From Triplophysa rosa (taxonomy: Eukaryota > Chordata > Actinopteri > Cypriniformes > Nemacheilidae), in assembly GCF_024868665.1 (NCBI RefSeq), contig NC_079890.1, positions 38,894,467 to 38,958,466 on the forward strand: a stretch of DNA of 64,000 nt. Reading direction: 5' to 3'. Positions within the stretch are counted from its first letter, which is position 1. Every line of letters starts with the position of its first letter. The translations under genes and the position numbers were made by a program. Shown here one piece after another: positions 43,822-54,483 of this stretch. A model generated the notes under the pieces. That model searched no databases. It worked only from the letters and a program-made list of their open reading frames with translations, and was not told where the DNA came from.

Positions 43822-44101
43822 ATGGGATTGTTGTTTCCATTGTTGTCCAGTGAGTTTCCAATACGAATCTCTGCTCCGTTGGTATACTCAAAAGAACCAT
43901 CTGATCTAGCAGTGATGATCACTGTTCGGATATTATAAATATCCAAGAGATCCAGCCTCCACCATGGGTCACTTTCAGATGTTGTAGCAGAGCAGTATAG
44001 ACCAGTTTCTGTGCCATATCTTTTACCATCTATGGCATGTTGAGCTAACCAGGTGTTAAATGTGGATGACTGTGTAGCTGTTCCTATAAATGCTAAATTC
44101 T
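43822..44101 (-). CDS. lectin copy C, first FTP domain, exon 1
   Basis: Acceptor TTCTAG, then ENLAFIGTATQSSTF, HAIDGKRYG, DPWWRLDLLDIYNI, VIITARSDGSFEY and NGAEIRIGNSL to a GTAAAG donor. 280 bp. The fucose motif keeps Arg and Asp (ARSD) but has Ala at the His position and Tyr at the last basic position. Its own signal exon was not found between here and 58.4 kb; copy D exons are in the right order and phase to serve. Confidence 0.9.
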
Positions 44102-44168
44102 CTAGAAAATATATATTCAGAGACAGATGATCAGTCAGTCTGCAGATATATGTCATGAAACTTATAAA

Positions 44169-45391
44169 CAGAGGTGGGTAGAGTAGCCGAAATCTTTACT
44201 CAAGTAAAAGTGCAAGTAACTAGAGAAATTGTTACTCAAGTAAAAGTAAAAGTCACTATTTAAAAAACTACTTGAGTAAAAGTAAAAAAGTATGCAATGA
44301 AAAAACTACTCAAGTAGCTAGTTACTTAGTTACTTTGTATCTGATTATATAGGCCTACTGCATAAAATTAATATTAACGCCAATATTTTAATATTACATT
44401 TTAATCAATATTTTTATTATCATAAGCAGATATCTTTGCAATATACTAGAGAGACTAAAGAATAGACAAACACAGAAGAGACAAGCATTTCTGTAAATGT
44501 CATCTAGTCCTGATGTCAATGTAGTTTACACAACTTATTTAGAATAATAGACCATGTCAAACTAAAGCATGAACTAAACTCAGAGCATTTCCTAAGATGA
44601 TCTAGAACATCTGCAGTGCTCTCTTAAATGAAATACACATTTTTGAACAAAGCTCATGTTTTCTCGTGTTGTGTCACGTGTGTGTTGTGAAACGCTCTTA
44701 CTTGTAAACAAACAGTAAACAGTGAACCACACGCCCATCAACAAGTTTTCTTCCTTCTGTTCTTCAAATGTATATTTCTGCAAGCCCACGTCTCTGTGTC
44801 TGACAGGTAACGCGCATGTTGCTGTGTCTGACGAACAGGTCGCGCGGGTGCGCGCATATGGCGGGCATTTATCATTGCTGGCAAACAATATGACACATTT
44901 GTAGTTTTGATTATATAGATATATATTAATATCCACTTCATCCAACGCTCTTTGTGTTCATGCGTGTTCTTAAGTTTCGCGCTACGAGGAGTGAGTAATC
45001 CTGCTTCAGATGATTCAGATCATGCTGCGAACTGAACAAATCATTTGAACTGATTCATTAGCCTATTCAAATGGGTTTGCCCATTGTTCAATTAATGCTT
45101 TCAAAAGAATCGACTCAAAAGAATCGATCACTCGGGAATGCCCGTAAAAAGAGACGACAACCTTGAAATAAACAACGCGTTTTAAAAAGCATAGTTTAAA
45201 ATGAAGGAACGAAGGAACGTCACGCAATGTAAGTTATGTAACGAAGTAAAAGTACAGATTTTCTATTAGAAATTTACTCAAGTAAGAGTAAAAGTACACA
45301 CTTTTAATCTTACTTAAAAAGTACATATTTTCCAAAATGTTACTCAAGTAAATGTAACGAAGTAAATGTAGCGCGTTACTACCCACCTCTG
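44169..45391. mobile_element. non-autonomous hAT element, 1.2 kb
   Basis: Inverted ends CAGAGGTGGGTA/TACCCACCTCTG and exact 8-bp duplication CTTATAAA (44,161-44,168 and 45,392-45,399). Subterminal TACTCAAGTAAAAGTA repeats. No transposase. Inserted in the intron upstream of FTP1 of copy C. Confidence 0.9.
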
Positions 45392-45399
45392 CTTATAAA

Positions 45400-46913
45400 C
45401 ATTAAAAGATTAAGAGCTATAAAAATTCACTTCATGCTGAAATATCGGTTTGATACTTTATAACTCATCGAAGTTAAATGTCAACTATTTTTAACAACAA
45501 TGCTCTGTAAAGAGCCACCCATCGGCCCAACGACGGAATCCAATGGCGTGGACGGAGGTATATCGCGTGTTCTGTCTTTCCAATGTGCTTTTAAAGGAAT
45601 AGCACTGTAGTTCATTTTAATCTGACTCCAATTATAATATAAATCAATTCGGACAAAATCCCAATTAGTTGCTGATCAAAATTTAGTCAAATAATTTTTT
45701 ATTATTTAAATTATCATACTTTTCAAGTTATCCTTTCGTTTGGGACCTGGTGTCGCACCAAGTCTCACGCCGACAGAGTACGTGGATCTCACGGTCACAA
45801 AACTGTCAGTCTGATCTTTCGTCAGAGGTTGCCAGGTAAACTAATATCATTAAGTCTGGCCGCCCCATGCTTGCTCAGAAACATAACAATAGTTATTTTA
45901 GTCACGATCATACAACTTGCTATAAGGCAGGTGATAGGTGGAAATCTGGTATGTGAGCCTTAGTAAATGTGCCCCATTCTCTGTTTAAAATCAAAACTCC
46001 AGTCCATCCTATCCTGACATACTTATTTTGTGGTAACAACAGGCTCCTCTCAATCTACTGGAAATAACAGTCTCTGAAGAATTCTTAAACAAATCAATAA
46101 CAATGTTTTATGCCAGGCAGGTACAACATTAATTAAAAGAATATAATTCAGTTTCAATTCATAAAAATAATCAGCAAGATAGAAAACAAAACAAAGTCAT
46201 ACCTGGCAATAAATACACACAAAGTAATTTTGTGGGAAGTTCTGGATACAGATGCTTCCCTGAGTCTTTTGCCAATGCACCTTATATACCCAGATGGAAC
46301 AAAGAGTCATAAGTTCAATGGTCATTTTGGAATTTAGTTTGTTTGGTTTCTCGTGACTGAAGAGAGCATCAAATGGGATCTCAATCTATCTAGAAAGTCA
46401 CACCTCTTAGAGGAGTGCAGTTTATGTCCTAAAGTTAAAAAGCTCTAATACACTCTTTGTTAGGTTTGAAAGAACTAAACCTTTTTACCCATCGCACCAT
46501 GACCTTTAAAACAATACCAAACATGATGATCAAGTCTTCATAACATGACAATAAATGATATACACAGTATTAAATGTGTAAGCACATTTCCAGTGGTCAG
46601 GGCCAAGAGATGAAGGGGAGGGGAGAGGTGCGATTAGAAGAGGGGGTTCAGTTACTTGGTATCAGCAACCCCCAGGGAGAGGGCAGGATATCATTCCTCA
46701 AGATTTAGCAAGGAATGTGGATTTTATCGCTTATGATACATCCCCAAAGTTTCTCCTGTTGTATGTTGCAACTCCACAACAACACCCAATGTTGATTACT
46801 TCGCCAGCTGCCTTACAGTTCCAACACGAAAACATTTTTGATCGATGACTCAAATTATAACTTGTACAAATATTCAATAAAATAAACGATTTAAGTGTCT
46901 ACAAACACAAACA
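45400..46913. other. lectin copy C intron with LTR-like insertion
   Basis: 45,400-45,510 and 46,840-46,913 match the copy A intron (7,600-7,800 and 7,800-8,036). Between them, roughly 45,515-46,830, is foreign DNA starting TGTAAAGAGCC and ending GCCTTACA, possibly a solo LTR. No target duplication could be confirmed. Confidence 0.45.
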
Positions 46914-47751
46914 TACACTGTAAATTCTAATTAGTTCAGTTTACTTAAAAAAAACTTTGGAAACCGATTGCCCTTATTTTTTCAAGCCGAACTTAAAGGT
47001 AAAATTAAAGTTAAGTTAGTAATCAGCTATAAGTAAGTAGAACAAGCTTTTTCAGAGTAATTTAACTAATACATATCAAGTAAGTTTAATATTTCAATTT
47101 CAATTAAAATACTAGTACTCTTGATACAGATTTACTATTCCACTTTAAGCTACGACAACTTAAAAAACTATGTGCAATCGGTTTCCAAAGTTTGTTCAAG
47201 TAAAGTGAACATGTTTTTTTTAAATACAACTGAAACAGAAGACACTCAACACAAGTTTGACATTATCAACTGTTTCTTTTTTAATAAACAGCTTGTTAGG
47301 AACATCACAATAACTGGCAAATGTAGACACAATGCTTCTGTCTAAACAGATCTCTTATGCCTCATTAAATAGCACTGAAAAAAATTACAATGTACAGCAC
47401 TATACAGAACAAAGTAGGCATTTGACGCATGTAGACATTTAGCTTTTACTAAAATATAGACATTTGGCTTTAGAAAGGTAGAGTTATAACTATAAAAACA
47501 TAACTGAGCCATCTGTAACCAGAAGTAAAACCAGTGCTCCCTTAAAATTAGTGCAGTTACAAAATAAGCCTGAAATACAAACATTTAACTAATCTACAGT
47601 ATATATTAACATAAGTATAAAATCTGTGCAAAATTGAAATTAGTGAAATGACAAAACATGCCAAAATATTAACAGGCACAAAGGCATTCAAGACAAAGTT
47701 TATCTTAAAAGCTGATTTTAAGGGTTTGAAGTTTAGGTTTGAGTTTCTTAC

Positions 47752-48904
47752 CTCCCAACAACAGAAATACCCTCAGGGCAAAATGTTTCCCTTATTGTCT
47801 TTGTGTAGTCTAAATTTAGATCATAGATTAAAGCAAAGAGGAGACATACGGCATGTGGCAAGTTTGGGGCATCATCCACAACAATTCTTCCCTCCAGAAT
47901 GATTGCCCTTGATGCATTAACATTGAGAACATGGAGTTCGGGCAGGCGTATCTTCACGTGAAACTGTGAGCAGGCCAACATCAATTCCACAGAAGTCTGC
48001 ATCTACATTTGAGTCCGAAACATAACAAAAATAGGAAAGCGTGAGTTTTTCTCTATCTTGAGACACATCAGAGCTTTGGGCAAGCAAGAAGCATAATGAC
48101 ATATAACCAAGCTTTAAATCACAACTGCCATAGACAGATGATAAATTATATAGTGAAACAGTTACAAAACATTTAAAGGGCTAGTTCACTCAAAAATGAA
48201 AATTCAGTCATCATAGGTTGTTTCAAACCTATATACATTTTATACATAAAGCACAAAAACAACCACTGCGTCAAATCAGAATTGTTTTAAGTCAAGAGAC
48301 AAATATAGTATCGAAATACTCTTAACCTTAACCATTACTCTAATTGAACTAAACTAAACAGAAATACCAACAACAATTACTTACAAAGCACATCCTGAAT
48401 TCTCAGAGTCATCCCCCAGGAAGAACGCGAAGTACTGCGAAGCACACACACGTAACACATTACATCAGATGACTATGCAAAAGCAAAAACAGACAGAGAA
48501 TAAGGCTAACAATCATATTCAAATGAAGACTCAAAAGATGACAACAGTCAACCTAAAGAAATACCTTTGAATCAACCTGACGCAAAATTTCATCCAAGCG
48601 CTTTCCCCTGATTTCCTCCTTTTTTCTGAACAATTCAATCCAACATGCAGTGTGTGTGTCCAATGCTGCTCAGAACTTGGATCTCAGATTTTCCAGATAT
48701 GCGATTGAATTCAGCAAAGATCTAAGCACAAAACACAAAGTGGTTGTTTACATTAAAATAAAAAGCCATTTAGGTTGTAAAGAGAAATAGAAAACAAACG
48801 TGGCTTTCAGTAAAAAGTGCTGGGCACTTCTCCAAGATCTCACAAACAGGAGGGTCAGAATGAATGATTTCCTTTCTCATCAGGGCAAATGTGCGGTCTT
48901 CATA
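47752..48904 (-). pseudogene. decayed multi-exon gene (SAMD3-like teleost family)
   Basis: Four minus-strand exon remnants have splice-like borders. 48,904-48,800 encodes YEDRTFALMRKEIIHSDPP and ILEKCPALF. 48,721-48,566 encodes AEFNRISG and, after a frameshift, ELFRKKEEIRGKRLDEILRQ. 48,434-48,385 encodes YFAFFLGDDSE. The last, about 48,060-47,752, encodes DVGLLTV and, after another shift, RAIILEGRIVVDDAPNLPHA and LLFALIYDLNLDY. This order matches the C-terminal half of a multicopy fish family often annotated as sterile-alpha-motif protein 3-like. At least two frameshifts make it a pseudogene. The assignment is from memory of the block order. Confidence 0.6.
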
Positions 48905-49560
48905 CTGAACGTTGAAATAATATGAGACTTACAGCTTCTCATAGCACATGTTTCAAGGCATCAAGCGGAAACTCTAAAGTAAAAAGTCAAACACACACAC
49001 AATAATAAAAAAAACACACAATCATGTATTTCTCCAGCAGATCTAATGCGTTAACTGACAGAGAACTGGCCGGGACTATTTAGATCAGAAGGCAGAATAA
49101 AGAAATGAAGTTATTTTGTATTAAAGTCATTTTGGGTCACCATTGACTTACAAAATTTCAACGTTTGTGATGACAAATAACTGCAGACATGTGCTAGCAC
49201 GCGTTTGTACAGCCCTCACTGAATTAAGAAAAGTAATGTACAGCGTTATAACGACTAACGAGTACTAAAATGAATAAAATCAATTTATTTTGTAAAGTAA
49301 TGGCAGGCATCCTGGCTGCTGATTTTACACACTAAAGTGGACAATAACTAAACTAAGAAACACCGCAAGTACTTTGACACGTGAGGACCAAAAAGTGTTT
49401 AAGACACGTTTTAAGGTCTTAACATGTTCATAAATACAAAAAATAATCAATAAAAATAAAATAATTAGCAGTAATTACCTTGATTTGGCGAAGATCACAA
49501 TCCTCAGTCCACGTGCTTCAGCAAGGTGTGGGGGAGGGGAGTTGTGCTTCATTGCGCATG
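48102..49560. other. introns and upstream DNA of the decayed gene
   Basis: Apart from the exon remnants no credible frame exists. 48,175-48,240 is a fragment of the common TTCACTCAAAAATGAAAATT cyprinid repeat. Confidence 0.5.
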
Positions 49561-49569
49561 CTCACATGA

Positions 49570-50099
49570 CGCCCTTTTCACATGACGTCACGCATCTTCC
49601 GTTCTGCCGCAAAGCAGTGTATCATTACTTCCGCTAGCACTCCAGTTCATAAGGTGGCGGTAATGCACCTATAAGCTGGTTTGCCAACCGCCAGTAAAAC
49701 TCAAGAAGAAGTTACTTCCGCTAGCGCCTCAGAATGGAGTTTACCAAGTGGCTTGCAAACCTGCCACAAATACGGCTAGATGATGTACAACGTCTTGCAG
49801 ACAAATTTTCGCTAACGACAAGATCAAAGCTAGAGAAAGGATACAAATTCTTCGTTGAACAGTACCTGTTTGATTATGAAGGTAAGTGTTTTGTTTTCTT
49901 TTTGTGTTAGCGAAGGTGCTAGGATAAGTACTTGAATACGTGTTCTGTCCGTTTTTTTTCTCACTGTTGTTAAATTCCAGCGCGACAGCAAAATGGAAGT
50001 TCTTCTTCTTCTTCTTCTTGTTTGTTGCAAGACGGATGTTATGATACACTGCTTTGCAAAAAGGCGGAAGTTATGTGACGTCATTGTGAAAAGGGCGTA
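49570..50099. repeat. 530-bp inverted-repeat element enclosing an exon
   Basis: ACGCCCTTTTCACATGACGT at the left and its inverted partner at the right (50,040-50,099), with inverted similarity of about 57 bp running to AAAGCAGTGTATCAT. Both arms carry a TGACGTCA site. A splice-donor-bearing coding exon lies between them. Confidence 0.65.
49734..49881 (+). CDS. candidate first exon of a SWIM/YqaJ-type fish gene fragment
   Basis: From the ATG at 49,734 the frame reads MEFTKWLANLPQIRLDDVQR, LADKFSLTTRSKLEKGYKFF and VEQYLFDYE, then a strong G/GTAAGT donor at 49,882. This N-terminus is familiar from multicopy fish proteins that continue with a SWIM zinc finger and a YqaJ-type nuclease, often carried by mobile elements. 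None of the later exons is visible within the next several kilobases, so this is a fragment or a captured exon. Family call from memory. Confidence 0.5.
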
Positions 50100-50259
50100 T
50101 TTCGAGTAATTTTACTTAGTTTTTGTTAGTTATATCAACTAAACATTTTAACATTTTGACAACAATTAACAATGTCTAGTAAAATCAACATTTTGGCCAA
50201 ATTTAAGTAAACATACTAGCACTTTTCAAGTAAGGTATACTATTTGATTTTACATTGTA

Positions 50260-50494
50260 CCAGAATGAAACTACCTGACGTGTTGGAGGCACTGACTATG
50301 TTGATGCGCATAAGCGATTTTATCTGGTAAATGTCGTGGTCCATCGTGGTGTAACAAACTTGTCACAGTGGTTTATAAATATAAATAACAAGCGCTGTTG
50401 CAATATCGTCTAATACGTAAGCCAAAGTTCGATTCACGAGTTAGCCTTGCAGCTAATGAACTGGGACGGATAGTATGCGTGTTAGGTGTGCTTT
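50260..50494. other. non-coding flank
   Basis: After CCAGAATGAA the similarity to the copy A intron stops, and unidentified DNA runs to the LTR element at 50,500. Confidence 0.5.
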
Positions 50495-50499
50495 ATTTC

Positions 50500-51015
50500 T
50501 GTCACGATTCGGGCATGAGAGACACGGATACACAGACAGAGGACCTAAGTGCAGACAGGGTAAGGGGTAAACTAGACTTTTAATAAATAACAAAACATAC
50601 AAAACAAAGACCCACGTGGGGGTAGAATAAACTGTAAACATGACATATAACAAGAACAAGGACTTACTACACTAAACTAGAAATAACATCTATTACATAC
50701 TAAAAAGACTAGGCTACACTTAACAGGACAAGACTCACCCACACGAAACACGACAGAGTACAATGAACCGACACAAGACAGAGAACACAGGGGCATTAAA
50801 TAAAGGGACAAATCAAAGGGGAACAGGTGTGGGGCATGAACTAATAAACAACCAGTAACGAGAGATACAAAAGGGCGGGAACACAGACAAGGACCGGAGA
50901 GAGTATCGAAGGCCGACAGGGTCAAAATGACTCTCTCCACATAAAACAAGAGGTTCTATCATGGTTCTGCCACTAGGTCAAGAAAAGCAAGACAAGGTGG
51001 GGCAGAACCATGACA
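50500..51015 (-). repeat. 3' LTR
   Basis: TGTCACGATTCGG to AGAACCATGACA. About eight base differences from its partner by eye, roughly 1.5 percent. Confidence 0.9.
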
Positions 51016-51154
51016 ATAGCCCCTCCTTAAGGAGCAGCATCCTGATGCTCCTCAAGGAACAAACAAGACTACACAGACTGTGACAAAAAACATAACTATA
51101 CAAAACACGACCAAAAACGTGATACATAGAGAAAAAAAAGTCCAAACAAAAGAC

Positions 51155-51600
51155 ATGGCGCCGGCTGGAAGGCCGGCTAGACAGCACATGGCGCCGGCTG
51201 GAAGGCCGGCTAGACAGTACATGGCGCCGGCTGGATGGCCGGCTGGACAGCACATGGCGCCGGCTGGATGGCCGGCTGGACAGTACATGGCGCCGGCTGG
51301 ATGGCCGGCTGGACAGTACATGGCGCCGGCTGGAAGGCCAGCTGGACAGTACGTGACGCCGGCTGGAATGCCGGCTGGACGACACGTGGCGCCGGCTTGA
51401 TGGCCGGCTAGACAACACATGGCGCCGGCTGGATGGCCGGCAGGACAGGACATGGCGCCGGCTGGATGGCCGACTGGACAACACATGGCGACGGCTGGAT
51501 GGCCGGCTGGACAACACGTGGCGCCGGCTGGATGGCCGGCTGGACAGGACATGGTGCGGGCTGGATGGCCGACTGGGAGGCCGGCTATCACCGGCTGGGC
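51155..51600. repeat. GC-rich minisatellite in the LTR element
   Basis: About 13 units of roughly 33 bp containing ATGGCGCCGGCTGGATGGCC and GGCTGGACA. GGCGCC and GCCGGC palindromes recur in each unit. Both strands stay open, giving apparent proteins of MAPAGWPAGQ or SSRPSSRRHVL repeats. Related CCGGCTGGA repeats form the tail ORF of the 26-kb element. Confidence 0.9.
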
Positions 51601-51761
51601 ATGCCTGGATATCGACATGACAGGACAGGATGTCGGCGGCTGGGCAGCGCTCTCTGGCATCTGGGCAGCATCTCCGATGGCTGGGCAGCGCTCTCTGGCA
51701 GCTGGGCAGCAAACAAGGACAAACACACACAAACAGTCGACTTGACAGGCCTGGGCACCAG

Positions 51762-52001
51762 CTAGGAGGCCGGCAGGGATCTGCAGCGGGAACAGGACAC
51801 CGGCGGCCTCAACCCTGGAGGGGAATCCGACAACCTCAACCCTGGCAGGGAGCCCGGCGGTCTCGATCCTCTGGACTGGAGCCTGGCGGCCTCTACCCTC
51901 GAAGGGAGTCCGGCGGATTCAACCCTGGAAGGGAGTCCGGTGGCATCGACCCCTCCCGCTGAGATCCCTCTGTCTGCTGGGTCCAGAATTGGTCGGTTCA
52001 T
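51762..52001 (-). CDS. short ORF at the gag position of the 50.5-kb element
   Basis: 79 codons from the ATG at 52,001, two nucleotides inside the 5' LTR border, starting MNRPILDPADRGIS. It shares only the MNRP start with the gag-like ORF at 27,121-27,690. The rest is Pro/Arg/Ser-rich with SLPGLR/GLPSRVE repeats. It is probably a degenerate gag remnant or just conserved primer-site sequence being translated. Confidence 0.4.
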   Translation of the reverse strand: MNRPILDPADRGISAGGVDATGLPSRVESAGLPSRVEAARLQSRGSRPPGSLPGLRLSDSPPGLRPPVSCSRCRSLPAS

Positions 52002-52003
52002 TC

Positions 52004-52721
52004 TGTCACGATTCGGGGATGAGAGACACGGATACACAGACAGAGGACCCAAGTGCAGACAGGGTAAGGCAGTGGTCTCAAACTCAATTCCTGGAGGGCC
52101 GCAGCGCTACACAGTTTAGCTCCAACCCTAATCAAACACACCTGATTCATCTAATCAAGGTCTTTAGGATTACTAGAAACCTCTAAACAGGTGTGGGTTG
52201 GAATTGGTTGGAGCTAAACTGTGCAGAGCTGCGGCCCTCCAGGAATTGAGTTTGAGACCACTGGGGTAAGGGGTAAACTAGACTTTTAATAAATAAAAAA
52301 ACATACAAAACAAAGACCCACGTGGGGGTAGAATAAACTGTAAACATGACATATAACAAGAACAAGGACTTACTACACTAAACTAGAAATAACATCTATT
52401 ACATACTAAAAAGACTAGGCTACACTTAACAGGACAAGACTCACCCACACGAAACACGACAGAGTACAATGAACCGACACAAGACAGAGAACACAAGGGC
52501 ATTAAATAAAGGGACAAATCAAAGGGGAACAGGTGTGGGGCATGAACTAATAAACAACCAGTAACGAGAGATACAAAAGGGAGGGAACACAGACAAGGAC
52601 CGGAGAGAGTATCGAAGGCCGACAGGGTCAAAATGACTCTCTCCACATAAAACAAGAGGTTCTATCATGGTTCTGCCACTAGGTCAAGAAAAGCAAGATA
52701 AGGTGGGGCAAAACCATGACA
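52004..52721 (-). repeat. 5' LTR, interrupted by a MITE
   Basis: Minus-strand TTTATTTAAT (52,510-52,501) is a TATA-like box about 30 bp before GTCGGTTCATT (52,478-52,468), the inferred transcript start and self-primer. Confidence 0.85.
52070..52263. repeat. hAT-type MITE, 194 bp, inside the LTR
   Basis: CAGTGGTCTCAAACTCAATT and its inverted copy at the other end. The exact 8-bp duplication GGGTAAGG lies at 52,062-52,069 and 52,264-52,271. The sister LTR shows the empty site. Confidence 0.95.
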
Positions 52722-52726
52722 ATTTC

Positions 52727-53422
52727 AGCAGAGTACAAGTTGGAAGCACGGGCCCCTGCAAAGGTGGTCACTGCGTTGATACTGGCTTCTGTAGAAGTGG
52801 TGTCTGCTGCGGCAGAGCACGGGTTGGAAACACGGGGCGGTCCGGCCATCTGGAGTATGGGAACTTTTCCCGGTGGGCCGCTAATGTATGGGGCCGGAAT
52901 GGACGCTTGGGCCGAATGCATGCAAAGCGAAATCATTAGTGAGACGGACACGTATACATGTAACGCAATGACACATTACATACAACCCCTCCATCTCCCC
53001 CGTCGACAGAAATGGTGGAGGGCCGATGCAATCAAACACCTCCGCCCGTTGAAAGAAATGGTGGAGGGCCGATGTGGGACGAAAACTCCAGGGCCATTTT
53101 TGCTTCCCAGTCCGCACCTGTGCTTGCAGATGGATTATAGCCACCGTGTGCATGATGCCTAGCTGTATACGTGAGTGGAGAGACGCAGAGAGTGAGCATG
53201 CTACCGTCACCCAAACGTTCTCAATAAATATGCTGTTATATCTTCAAATTGTTGTGCGCATCTTGTATGAGTCGAACACAATTAATGATTCCAGAGTTAA
53301 CATTTGTCATCAGTCCAAGATGCAGTTTTATTCAGGTTGGCAGACGAGAGACGAGGGAGATCTTGCTGTTAAGCACCGGTCGAATATGCTGATGCATGCT
53401 GCTGTTTGTGCTGACTTAAAAG
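52727..53422. other. non-coding repeat-rich DNA
   Basis: 52,840-53,110 carries the CCCGGTGGGCC and AAATGGTGGAGGGCCGATG words of the dispersed repeat also at 1,846-2,110, with a partial internal duplication of GAAATGGTGGAGGGCCGATG (near 53,010 and 53,057). Frames up to 148 codons here have no recognisable motif. Confidence 0.55.
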
Positions 53423-53902
53423 CAGTGTTGGGTGTAACTAGTTACTAAGTAATTAGTTACTGTAATTTAATTACTTTTCCCTCAAAAAAGTAAAGTAAGG
53501 GATTACTCTTGTTTTTCCTGCAATTTAATTACAGTTACTTCTGATGTAATTAAACTAAATACTTTGTGTAATATGTGTGTGTGCAGAAGAGGAATTTACA
53601 TCAAAATTCAAAGTCTAACTTTAAAATCAGCGCTTTAATGTATAATTCTCACATTTGTAATTAATAATAATACTTTATGTAGTTTTATATTATTTATTTG
53701 AATGAATTAAAAGAGCCGTTTCATGTCCATCCTTGAATCACTTAACTCATCAAGGTTGATGTAGGATATAGAAAGTAATTAGTAATTAGTAATTAAATAC
53801 TTTTTGAAGAGAGTAACTTGTACAGTAATCTAATTACATTATCAAATGTGTAATTAGTAACTAGTAATTAATTACTTTTTCAGAGTAACTTACCCAACAC
53901 TG
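53423..53902. mobile_element. non-autonomous hAT element, 480 bp
   Basis: CAGTGTTGGGTGTAACTAGT at the left and inverted TTACCCAACACTG at the right. The exact 8-bp duplication CTTAAAAG lies at 53,415-53,422 and 53,903-53,910. AT-rich TAATTAGTTAC repeats inside. Confidence 0.9.
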
Positions 53903-53910
53903 CTTAAAAG

Positions 53911-54483
53911 TGACGGCTGTGTGCATTATTTTGGACGAGATGTGAATGGGAACGGCACGCTGTGTAGAAAACGTATGCCGCTGGATGAAGCAGAAAGATT
54001 TTAGTTAATCCAGTCACTTTCGGAAGCAGCAATTATATCTACTGATCTCCAGAACCTTACAGTCGGCTCAACTGACGTTCGCTGAACAGTACGGGCGCCG
54101 AGGAAGTGTGCCGTGCAGGCCAGCAATATCTCACGCTTGAGTGCAGCAGTGTCAACGCGGGTTGACAGAGGATAAAGCTAAATATATTTTTCAAGTAGAA
54201 AGATTTTACTCACCCAGCTTCTTGCGTAACAGTGTGTTCGGAGGTTCAAACACAAGAAAAAAATGATAAATTCGGTAATGAGGCATGGAATTCGGGCTGA
54301 TTAGAGCGACTGCATGGAACGACAGAATGAATTGTTTCCCCCAAGATGATTGTTTCACTTCGCAGAAGATGAGTGTACAGCCATTGAAACGTTAATGTAT
54401 TGGTATTGGCTTACCGTTATTGAACTGGGTCGAAATACGGCAATCTTGCGAGTCTGACTAGCATATGTTTACATGTGTTATGG
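53911..54483. other. non-coding flank
   Basis: Continuation of the sequence interrupted by the hAT element; no gene recognised. Confidence 0.5.

Larger units (their letters stand above)
46916..50257 (-). mobile_element. 3.3-kb TA-flanked element carrying decayed gene pieces
   Basis: The ends CACTGTAAATTC and (inverted) CAATGTAAAATC are flanked by TA (46,914-46,915 and 50,258-50,259). The intron of lectin copy A (about 8,030-8,048) shows the unoccupied site CAAACATACCAGAATGAA. Inside are the remains of a multi-exon gene on the minus strand and a separate exon on the plus strand. No transposase was identified. Confidence 0.75.
50500..52721 (-). mobile_element. young small LTR retrotransposon, both LTRs and TSD intact
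   Basis: Exact 5-bp duplication ATTTC (50,495-50,499 and 52,722-52,726). The LTRs are 50,500-51,015 (516 bp) and 52,004-52,721 (516 bp after removing a 194-bp MITE and its duplication). On the minus strand the polypurine tract AAGGAGGGGCTAT immediately precedes the left (3') LTR. The 5' side begins GAATGAACCGACC right after the 5' LTR. The internal region is only about 1 kb with no pol genes: a non-autonomous element. Confidence 0.9.

Noticed and set aside
45515..46830. Solo LTR in the copy C intron
   Set aside because: The TGTAA...TTACA tips look right but no matching target duplication was found, so it is reported only as possible foreign DNA.
50978..51745. ORFs of 106-250 codons on both strands with Arg/Ser/His or Ala/Gly/Pro repeats
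   Set aside because: The repeat unit length is a multiple of three without stops in several frames; no evidence that any frame is a real protein.
52667..53448. ORFs of 90-148 codons after the LTR element
   Set aside because: They lie in dispersed repeat DNA also found at 1.8-2.1 kb and run into a hAT element; no domain.
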